DNA of 33,875 nt from Methanomassiliicoccaceae archaeon. Its GTDB lineage: Archaea > Thermoplasmatota > Thermoplasmata > Methanomassiliicoccales > Methanomethylophilaceae. Made by a program: the position numbers and the translations under genes. The notes beneath the pieces were generated by a model. It saw only the letters and a list, made by a program, of their open reading frames with translations. It was not told where the DNA came from and searched no databases. Shown here piece by piece: positions 1 to 7,161 of this stretch (its first letter is position 1; every line of letters starts with the position of its first letter). The stretch covers positions 1 through 33,875 of the forward strand of contig WQXR01000002.1 of NCBI GenBank assembly GCA_009784745.1. Reading direction: 5' to 3'.

Positions 1-384
1 AAAGACCGCATCCATAAGCATTCTCTCAACCATTACGATTATTGTGCTCTGTGCAATCTGGTGGTTCAAGAATTCATTTAACTGGCGGAGTTCCCATACC
101 AAAAAATCCGCAATCGGGAATTCGGCATCCAAGAATGATCGGAGGTCAGACAATTCCGTACTCGGATCTTTGTCATAATAAACGCCCTTAGCAGCATCCG
201 GCGAGGTTGCTATGTATAGATTTTCTCCCACATTTTCGACCAAATGACATGAGATCATTTTTGAAAAATGTCGGTTGAACGACCCAGAATTATATCTCGG
301 GTCTTCCTTCAATAAAGCATTTAGCACATCCTGTCTGCAGAATACATCGCCGTCAATGTTCTTCAGTACCGTTGCATATCTCAT
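1..384 (-). CDS. Partial protein, DUF6577/AbiEi-like (putative type IV antitoxin-like), running off the window edge
   Basis: Manual minus-strand translation from ATG at 384 is open to base 1 (128 codons): MRYATVLKNIDGDVFCRQDVLNALLKEDPRYNSGSFNRHFSKMISCHLVENVGENLYIATSPDAAKGVYYDKDPSTELSDLRSFLDAEFPIADFLVWELRQLNEFLNHQIAQSTIIVMVERMLMDAVF. The 'FxVWxxxxLNEFxxHQ...VEvE' pattern resembles DUF6577/AbiEi-like proteins. Not in the ORF track because it is truncated. Confidence 0.55.
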   Translation of the reverse strand, partial: MRYATVLKNIDGDVFCRQDVLNALLKEDPRYNSGSFNRHFSKMISCHLVENVGENLYIATSPDAAKGVYYDKDPSTELSDLRSFLDAEFPIADFLVWELRQLNEFLNHQIAQSTIIVMVERMLMDAVF

Positions 385-618
385 CAGATCACTTCCTGTG
401 ATACATATTTCCGTTCGTCAAGAACTGATATATTAAAGGTGTATTAAGCAATAAAAATATAAATTTTGCTGAACACATAATAAAATGTCAGATCGATGTT
501 CAGTTCAGATGGTTCTGCGGTTTCAAAGAAAAGATGCAAAGTTTGAATGCCGATACCCCCAGGTAATCACGCGGTCGGCATAATGATCCGTAAAAGAGAA
601 CGTCTGAGAATGAAAGGC

Positions 619-1512
619 ATGAAAGTTTATTCCGACATCGTTATTATTGTGTTTACTTTACAGACAAACGTGGTAACGATACTCATACGCTATTCCGAGA
701 TAGGTTTGAAAAGCAAACCTATTCGAAAAAGATTCGAGACGCAATTAAAGGACAACATAATAAAAATGCTCTCTAACGACGGAATAGAAGGATTGGTAAC
801 ATCAGACGGTTCTCGATTATACGCGAACGTCGCTGACGCAGAGAATGCGACACGTTCGATAAAAAGAGTATTTGGCGTATCTTCGTTATCCGTTACAGAA
901 ACATGCGGCTCATCAATGAATGAGATATGCGAAACGGCAGCAAAGTATTCTGTATCACGAATAAAAGAAGGACAAACGTTCGCAGTACGTGCAAGAAGGG
1001 AAGGAACTCATCCGTACAATAGTATGGAATTAGGAAAGGAAGCAGGATCTGCGATATTCTTAGCAAATAAAAATATCAAAGTGAATTTAACAGATCCAGA
1101 TGTTACGTTCTACATCGAGGTACGAAATAATAGGACGTTCATATTCGATTCTTACATAAGATCTCACGCAGGTCTGCCTTTGGGAAGTCAGGGTCGAGTG
1201 ATAGCGGAAGTTAACGATGACCGCGGATTGCTTTCAGCGTGGTTAATGATGAAAAGAGGCTGCAGAACGATAATCGTCGGTAATTACGATATTAACGTAT
1301 TGAGAGCGTTCGACCCTTCGTTGAAAGTTGTTGCCGAAAGCGAACGCGATCGTTACAGAAAGGATATCTTAGGAAATGTTCTCGGAACTTCCTTGGAAAA
1401 TTTCGTTACAATTGACGTAAAAGAATATGATGTTCCCGTTTATTTTCCGACCATAGGCATGAGCGATAACGAAGTATCGGAAATGCTTGATATCATACGC
1501 TCAGAGATATGA
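619..1512 (+). CDS. ThiI-like THUMP-domain protein with degenerate PP-loop
   Basis: ORF 547..1512. 'ILIRYSEIGLKSKPIRKRFETQLKDNI', a THUMP-like region and 'AWLMMKRGC' match ThiI architecture; the SGGxDS PP-loop is absent. Start uncertain (ATG 619, GTG 670 or others). Confidence 0.7.
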   Translation: MKVYSDIVIIVFTLQTNVVTILIRYSEIGLKSKPIRKRFETQLKDNIIKMLSNDGIEGLVTSDGSRLYANVADAENATRSIKRVFGVSSLSVTETCGSSMNEICETAAKYSVSRIKEGQTFAVRARREGTHPYNSMELGKEAGSAIFLANKNIKVNLTDPDVTFYIEVRNNRTFIFDSYIRSHAGLPLGSQGRVIAEVNDDRGLLSAWLMMKRGCRTIIVGNYDINVLRAFDPSLKVVAESERDRYRKDILGNVLGTSLENFVTIDVKEYDVPVYFPTIGMSDNEVSEMLDIIRSEI

Positions 1513-1547
1513 AATTTTCAATTTCAAGGTCTTGAAATTGAAAATTT
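1512..1547. terminator. Perfect 17-bp inverted repeat at the end of the thiI-like gene, between convergent genes
   Basis: AAATTTTCAATTTCAAG (1512-1528), GT, CTTGAAATTGAAAATTT (1531-1547). Confidence 0.6.
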
Positions 1548-1592
1548 GAAAAGAGAAAAGGTTTGGACGTAAAAAAGGAATTAAAAAGGAAA

Positions 1593-2219
1593 TTACTTCC
1601 CTTTTCCGCCTTTAGCGTTTATCGACGGTCTGCACTTTTCCACGCCTTTGCCTTTCTTGTGCAGTCCTCTTCCTCTCTGTCCCGCGGACGTCTTTCCGCG
1701 GTACACACGTCCGCTCTGGTTCGGATCACATATCCAGTTAATTTTTGAATCGGACATTATGACCGGATGATGCGGATCAACGAGTATGACCTCATACCAT
1801 TCGTACTGACCGTCCATCCCTACCCAGTATGAGTTCAGAACTTCCAGGTTCGGATATCTTTTCTGTGCCCTTTCCTCAGCAATTCTCTGCAAACTCTTGC
1901 CGACGGTTATCTTGGTGATACCCTTTCTCTTCGCTCTGCGTCCGCCTTTGATCGTTCTTTTGTTGAAAGTACCTTTTCTTACTCTTCCGCGTACGATGAC
2001 GTAGCCTTGTTTCGCTTTATACCCTAAACTTCTGGCCCTGTCCAAACGCGTAGGACGTTCAACGCGGCAGAAGTTCTCTTCCCTTCTCCACTGATAACGT
2101 CTCTCTTTGTTGAGTTCTTTCAAATAACTTTTGTCAGGATTCTTCCATGCATCGGCGATGTATCGGTACATGCTCTTTCCGCTTACCGATGCGGCGCCTT
2201 CTTCTTTCTTATCTGCCAT
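1593..2219 (-). CDS. rpl15e: 50S ribosomal protein L15e
   Basis: 208 aa; '[67 protein letters not shown]' is characteristic of L15e. Confidence 0.97.
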   Translation of the reverse strand: MADKKEEGAASVSGKSMYRYIADAWKNPDKSYLKELNKERRYQWRREENFCRVERPTRLDRARSLGYKAKQGYVIVRGRVRKGTFNKRTIKGGRRAKRKGITKITVGKSLQRIAEERAQKRYPNLEVLNSYWVGMDGQYEWYEVILVDPHHPVIMSDSKINWICDPNQSGRVYRGKTSAGQRGRGLHKKGKGVEKCRPSINAKGGKGK

Positions 2220-2303
2220 TTAGATCACCTTTCCGGATTCACCCCTTCGGGGCACATCTCCGTCATAACGTTGCGTTACGTAGCGTCCGCATACAACTGA
2301 CCT

Positions 2304-2313
2304 GTATATAAAG
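2304..2313 (-). promoter_or_regulatory. Archaeal TATA box (CTTTATATAC) upstream of rpl15e
   Basis: gtatataaag on + strand; leader of about 65-90 nt to the L15e start contains the CCCC-TTC-GGGG hairpin (2242-2252). Confidence 0.5.
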
Positions 2314-2386
2314 TTTTAAGAAAAGAATGATTCTGTTCGCGTATGCGCCCAAACCCTTTTTATTATCGGAATATAATGCGGCAGAC

Positions 2387-2764
2387 ATGCGCAGGATAAC
2401 CGTGGATCGTCTTATGGTTGTGCACAGATCCGCGATAGTGTCTGGTATGATGGACGAATTGAAACTGAAGGACGCCGTCAGAGACATCGGAACGCTGGAA
2501 TACATTGTGGAGAAAGCAAACAGTATTCGCGACGATCTCAGCAGAGCGGCCTTTTTGTTATACAGTATTGCGAACTACCATCCGTTCGTTGAAGGGAATA
2601 AACGGACAGCTTTCCTCATGGCAGGAGTGGTGTCTAAAAAGTGTGATCTCAAAGAAGAGGCTCACGAAAGCAATATCATGATCCGCAAAATTGCCGCAGG
2701 AGAAATGGATGAAGAAGGAGTCAAAAGGTGGATCGAAGAAAAGTTCTTTAAGACGACTCACTGA
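2387..2764 (+). CDS. Doc/Fic-family protein (putative toxin)
   Basis: Fic-type motif HPFVEGNKRTAF; start likely MRRITVDRLMVVHRSAI (ORF 2327..2764). Confidence 0.85.
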   Translation: MRRITVDRLMVVHRSAIVSGMMDELKLKDAVRDIGTLEYIVEKANSIRDDLSRAAFLLYSIANYHPFVEGNKRTAFLMAGVVSKKCDLKEEAHESNIMIRKIAAGEMDEEGVKRWIEEKFFKTTH

Positions 2765-2922
2765 CTTAAAAGCATCAGGAGTTCCTTATGTTTCTCGAGC
2801 ATATATTTCAGTCTTGCCCTATCCTCTGCCGAGAGTACCGACTCCTGTTTGAGATCGGGTGTAATGTCTATCGACATGGATGACTGTGTAACGCGCTCTT
2901 CATCAAGCATTATATGACCCAT
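2758..2922 (-). CDS. Small 54-aa protein convergent with and overlapping doc by 7 bp; candidate antitoxin or regulator
   Basis: Manual minus-strand translation: MGHIMLDEERVTQSSMSIDITPDLKQESVLSAEDRARLKYMLEKHKELLMLLSQ*. Start lies within a 16-bp palindrome. Confidence 0.4.
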   Translation of the reverse strand: MGHIMLDEERVTQSSMSIDITPDLKQESVLSAEDRARLKYMLEKHKELLMLLSQ

Positions 2923-2929
2923 GGGTCAT
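2914..2929. repeat. 16-bp perfect palindrome ATGACCCATGGGTCAT
   Basis: Self-reverse-complementary; overlaps the start codon of the 54-aa ORF. Confidence 0.75.
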
Positions 2930-3121
2930 CAGATATTTGAAAATATGGAATGAGGAGCATTCGGCGGATCCTTCACAGTATGACATCAATTATCAGTTAA
3001 CATTAAATACTACAAAACTCAGAATATCACCTATTCAGAGAAACTGTTTAATATAGGCACTAAAATTAAATACGGTTCCGCGGATAACACAGCAAGCATA
3101 TAATCAATGCAGGCGATAATT

Positions 3122-4510
3122 ATGGCAGCAGCAAAACCCTTATCGGTGTTCGAAGTGTACGACAGATTTCAGAACGGTAAAAAAGTAAGGGAGGAGATAT
3201 GGGATTATTCCACTATACCGGAGAACGCCGCCGCATTCAAAGAGAAATATAAATTAAGATTCGGGAAGAACGTAATTCCTGAAGATAAGGACATCAAGAA
3301 CCGTTTGTTCAACGCAGGAGTGGAGATGCTCGTCGAAACGGGATTCTTCAATCCCGATATCGGAAGGGTGATGTACATAACCGAATCAGAGATATTCGAA
3401 GGATTGAAGAGATCAACGAAAAGATTAAGATTGGGTACAGGAAGGGAAGAGGTCATATGCGGCCGCCGCCACGGTAACAGTTCCGTGAGGCCGGTGATAC
3501 AAGGCGGACCCACCGGTACACCTGTATCGGAAGATGTTTTCGTACCTATGATGCAGGCGTATGCACAGGAATCCATGATCGATACGCTGGCAAGCGGTGT
3601 CATGGCAACGATAGAAGGTCATCCTGCAACAGCAAATACGCCGTGGGAGATCAAAGCGACACTTGCCGAGATAAGATCAATAAAAGAGGGAATGATACGT
3701 GCCGGACGCCCCGGAATGGGGATCAAGGGGCCGGATACTCCGCTTTCCGCGGCCGGAAGGCTCATATCGGGATCGGGATCGGGAACGGGTCTCGCTCGGA
3801 ACGATCTTCATTTGTGTTCGCAACTGAACGAACTGAAGATGGACATGATGGGACTGAACGTGATAGCGGGATGGGCATCGGACGGCGATACCGTAATGGT
3901 TGAACAGATGCCGATGTTCGGCGGTTACTGCGGCGGTATCGAGGAAACGGCGATATGCAGCGTCGCAACAACACTTGCATCGGCGGCGCTGTTCGATGCC
4001 GATATACACTTGGACGGTACGATCAACATGAGCCTCGGTATTACAACGGCAAGAGAAGCGTTACAGATAGCAGCCCACGTCGCAGCAGCGATGGATGCGA
4101 ACACGGACATGCTTCTTGCCAATCAGTATTACACAGCCGCAGGCCCGTGCACAGAAATGTGCCTGTTCGAGGTCGCGGCGCAGGCGATATGTGATACAGC
4201 GTCAGGAAGAGAACTGATATCCGGTACCGCGTCAGCAAAAGGTATCGCAAGGGACAAGACAACACCGCTGGAAGCGAAGATGATGGCCGAATCATCGGCA
4301 GCGGCGGCAGGTATGAAGGTAACGGAAGTGAATCACATACTCGATATAATCATCCCAATGTACAGCGAAGGATTCCCGCAGCCGCCCAAAGGCAAGCGTT
4401 TTCAGGACTGTTATGACCTGAGAACGGTAACGCCGTCTGAGGAATATTTAGGGATATATGACAAAACAATACTGTCGTTGAAGGAGATAGGTCTCGATAT
4501 CAGATATTAA
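3122..4510 (+). CDS. mtmB: MtmB-family monomethylamine methyltransferase paralog with Lys (AAG, 3725-3727) at the Pyl202 position
   Basis: ORF 3107..4510; co-linear with the Pyl-encoding MtmB in this window. 'GRPGMGI-K-GPDTPLSAAG' aligns to 'GRPGLAI-O-GPETPLSAAG'. With start at ATG 3122 the Lys is residue 202. Confidence 0.9.
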   Translation: MAAAKPLSVFEVYDRFQNGKKVREEIWDYSTIPENAAAFKEKYKLRFGKNVIPEDKDIKNRLFNAGVEMLVETGFFNPDIGRVMYITESEIFEGLKRSTKRLRLGTGREEVICGRRHGNSSVRPVIQGGPTGTPVSEDVFVPMMQAYAQESMIDTLASGVMATIEGHPATANTPWEIKATLAEIRSIKEGMIRAGRPGMGIKGPDTPLSAAGRLISGSGSGTGLARNDLHLCSQLNELKMDMMGLNVIAGWASDGDTVMVEQMPMFGGYCGGIEETAICSVATTLASAALFDADIHLDGTINMSLGITTAREALQIAAHVAAAMDANTDMLLANQYYTAAGPCTEMCLFEVAAQAICDTASGRELISGTASAKGIARDKTTPLEAKMMAESSAAAAGMKVTEVNHILDIIIPMYSEGFPQPPKGKRFQDCYDLRTVTPSEEYLGIYDKTILSLKEIGLDIRY

Positions 4511-4547
4511 AACGTTTCTGTTATTGTACGTATTTTTAGAAACGTTT
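4510..4547. promoter_or_regulatory. 10-bp inverted repeat containing two AAACGTTT palindromes between the mtmB(Lys) stop and tRNA-Pyl
   Basis: AAACGTTTCT (4510-4519) and AGAAACGTTT (4538-4547); each half contains the palindrome AAACGTTT, 30 bp apart. Confidence 0.6.
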
Positions 4548-4590
4548 AAATATCTAATCAGCAGAAAATCATCCAATAGACAGAAACTGA

Positions 4591-4598
4591 TATATATT
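4591..4598 (+). promoter_or_regulatory. TATA-like box (TATATATT) upstream of tRNA-Pyl
   Basis: About 30-37 nt upstream of the tRNA 5' end at 4628. Confidence 0.5.
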
Positions 4599-4627
4599 TG
4601 ATACCACAAGTCCCCAAAGCAACACAC

Positions 4628-4694
4628 GGGGGACGGTCTGGGACCGGTAGGCCTCTACAGCCGCGCTAGCGGGGTTCAATTCCCCGGTCCCTCG
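4628..4694 (+). tRNA. pylT: tRNA-Pyl (anticodon CUA), Methanomassiliicoccales-like minimal form
   Basis: GGGGGAC-GGTC-TGG-GACC-GGTAGGC-CTCTACA-GCCGCGCTAG-CGGGG-TTCAATT-CCCCG-GTCCCTC-G. 7-bp acceptor, CUA anticodon, no nucleotide between acceptor and D stems, 3-nt D loop, interrupted anticodon stem. Confidence 0.93.
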
Positions 4695-4710
4695 CTTGCT
4701 AGGGATCAGC

Positions 4711-5856
4711 ATGAAAATAGCAATAGTCGGCGGGGCGCTCCAAGGCATGGAGGCGGTATATCTTGCAAAGAAAGCAGGATTCAAAACGCTCGTATTAGAT
4801 AAAAGCAACAATGCGCCTGCGTTCTCGATGTCCGATGAATTCGAAACGATCGATATACTTGAAAGAGAGAGCGACGCGAGAAAGATATTCAGGAAATGTG
4901 ATGCCGTATTACCGGCATGCGAAAACATGAGAGCATTATTGAAATTGGATGAGATGTTCCGATATTCGGATATTCCTTTACTGTTCGACATGCGTTCTTA
5001 TAAGATATCATCGTCAAAGAACGCATCCAACGCCATGATGGAAAAGATAGGGATACCTATGCCGAAGAAATGGCAGGAATGCGATCTTCCCGTCATCGTA
5101 AAACCGTCGTCACAAAGCGGAAGCGTCGGTGTCACAGTTGCTTACACCAAGGACGAACTGAACGAAGGGATACGCAAAGTAATGGGTCTCGGCGATGAGC
5201 CGGTGATACAGGAATTCGTCCGCGGAAAGAATGTATCCGTCGAGGTCATAGGCGACGGCGAGGAATTCCGATCTTTCGTTACCACGGAAATAATGTTAAG
5301 CAAGGATCGTGACTGCAAAAGAGTAAAGTGCTCACCAGAAATTCTCAGCGAACAAAGAGAGCAGGAATTCAAAAGGATCGCGGAAAGAACGGCAAGAAGC
5401 ATCGATCTGAGATCGCTGATGGATGTTGAGGCGATAGAAACGAAGAACGGACTGAAAGTATTGGAAATAGATGCGCGCATCCCAAGCCAAACGCCGGCCG
5501 CGGTATTGGCGGCCACAGGCATCAATCTGCTGGAAGAGATGATACATCCGTCATCGGCGGTAAATGAAGGAAAGGCATCGTCGTATGAACATTTTATCGT
5601 AAGATATGGAAAGATGATGACCTGCGGCGAAAAGGAATTCGCCAATGTCCGTGATCCTAAGATCATCCGCGGACTGTTCGGCGCGGACGAGATGATAACC
5701 GATCATGAGAACGGATCCAATATATGGAGATGTACGATGATAAATTCCGCCGCCGATGAAAAAGAGCTGGAAAAGAAACGTGCCAGATGTATAAACGCAA
5801 TAATAAAAGAATGCGAAATATACGAATTCGCCGACGAGTCGCCGGCTATATCGTGA
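4711..5856 (+). CDS. pylC: PylC, 3-methyl-D-ornithine--L-lysine ligase (ATP-grasp)
   Basis: 'MKIAIVGGALQGMEAVYLAKKAGFKTLVLDKS', 'VEVIGDGEEF', 'LMDVEAIETKNGLKVLEIDARIPSQTPA' match recalled PylC; directly follows tRNA-Pyl. Confidence 0.93.
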   Translation: MKIAIVGGALQGMEAVYLAKKAGFKTLVLDKSNNAPAFSMSDEFETIDILERESDARKIFRKCDAVLPACENMRALLKLDEMFRYSDIPLLFDMRSYKISSSKNASNAMMEKIGIPMPKKWQECDLPVIVKPSSQSGSVGVTVAYTKDELNEGIRKVMGLGDEPVIQEFVRGKNVSVEVIGDGEEFRSFVTTEIMLSKDRDCKRVKCSPEILSEQREQEFKRIAERTARSIDLRSLMDVEAIETKNGLKVLEIDARIPSQTPAAVLAATGINLLEEMIHPSSAVNEGKASSYEHFIVRYGKMMTCGEKEFANVRDPKIIRGLFGADEMITDHENGSNIWRCTMINSAADEKELEKKRARCINAIIKECEIYEFADESPAIS

Positions 5857-5872
5857 ATGAAGAAAAAAAGAA

Positions 5873-5886
5873 AAGGATGCATCCTT
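5873..5886. terminator. 14-bp perfect palindrome AAGGATGCATCCTT between convergent pylC and the Rh-like gene
   Basis: Perfect dyad in the short convergent intergenic region. Confidence 0.4.
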
Positions 5887-5913
5887 CCGGATGCTGTCCT
5901 ATGGTGTTTTTTG

Positions 5914-7110
5914 TCAGATCATCGGCTCTTCATTCTTTATGAAATCCGCATCATCGCTGAACAGTTCGTCATCACACATGCATCCGCGGGTCATCTTCAG
6001 TACAATTCCGGAAACGATCCCCAGCGAAAGCGCAGCAACGAATACAATGAGACCAACCGCAATGTTAGCCAATGCCCAGTTGACAGCGCCGTAGAGCAGC
6101 ATTACCAATGATGATGCGGCAACACCCACCCATCCGGCGACGCCGTGCAGATTATGGACACCCATGACATCCCTCGCTCCCAGCCAATCACAAAGCCGCG
6201 GCTGCAGATATATGAACGATAAAGCGGAAACAATACCCGCAACAATACCTACGGCAAGAGCAGCCCACGGTCCGACCATCAGGAGAGGCGCACCTATTGC
6301 AACAGGGCCCGCAAGCATTGCATACGTGTATACAAGCGGATCCACCTTCTTCTGTATCTTATAACAAACGATCCATGCGCTTATCACGGAACCGATACCG
6401 GCAAGATAGCAGGTGATCATTCCGATCGTCACAAGATCCATCGGAAGCAAAGCGGTAACGAACGCAGGCCAAAGCACCCACAGCAACATTGCCGCAAGCC
6501 ATACGAATGAGACGCTGTGTGTTGTCGTATACATCGGTTCTTTGAATGTTCTTTTCTCCCTCAATGCAACAGCAACACCAAGACCAAAGTATGCGGCGCA
6601 CATGTGCACCAGTATGGATCCTCCTGGATCCTGCGCAAATGCTCCGAATAACGTCACATTTCCGATGAACCATTCTATAAGCACGTAAGAAGGTGCGAAA
6701 AGTATCCCTATCAAAAGATATTGCCACATCTTCACCGTTCCGAGGAAACAGCCTATCGCTATCACCAACGTTATAGAACATATCACCGCGCCAAGCATCA
6801 GATCTTGGTTCCACGCGTCTTTGAAATATACGTCATGAATGAACAGATACACAACAAAACTTCCCGCCGCCGCCAGAAGTACTGCGAGAGCAACACCCCA
6901 TTCATACTTTTTCACGAATATCATCAGGAACGCGACGAGCATCAGCATGAACCATATCATCACGTTCTTCACGAACTTGAGGTTCTCCCAGACCTCATCA
7001 TGTACCGCCGCCGGCCCGCCTGTTCCCGGGATACCGGAAAAGAAGAACAGGAGGGCTGCGGCAACGGTAAACAGAATGACGAAACATAATATTTTCAAAT
7101 CGATCTTCAT
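5914..7110 (-). CDS. Rh/Amt-family ammonium (methylammonium?) transporter
   Basis: 398 aa, polytopic; 'GGSILVHMCAAYFGLGVA' and 'GVHNLHGVAGWVG' are Rh-type twin-His motifs; directly downstream of mtmB. Confidence 0.85.
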   Translation of the reverse strand: MKIDLKILCFVILFTVAAALLFFFSGIPGTGGPAAVHDEVWENLKFVKNVMIWFMLMLVAFLMIFVKKYEWGVALAVLLAAAGSFVVYLFIHDVYFKDAWNQDLMLGAVICSITLVIAIGCFLGTVKMWQYLLIGILFAPSYVLIEWFIGNVTLFGAFAQDPGGSILVHMCAAYFGLGVAVALREKRTFKEPMYTTTHSVSFVWLAAMLLWVLWPAFVTALLPMDLVTIGMITCYLAGIGSVISAWIVCYKIQKKVDPLVYTYAMLAGPVAIGAPLLMVGPWAALAVGIVAGIVSALSFIYLQPRLCDWLGARDVMGVHNLHGVAGWVGVAASSLVMLLYGAVNWALANIAVGLIVFVAALSLGIVSGIVLKMTRGCMCDDELFSDDADFIKNEEPMI

Positions 7111-7161
7111 TTGACCACCGTATCTTTTTTTAAGAAAATGGTAAGAGGTTTAGGTGAGGTA

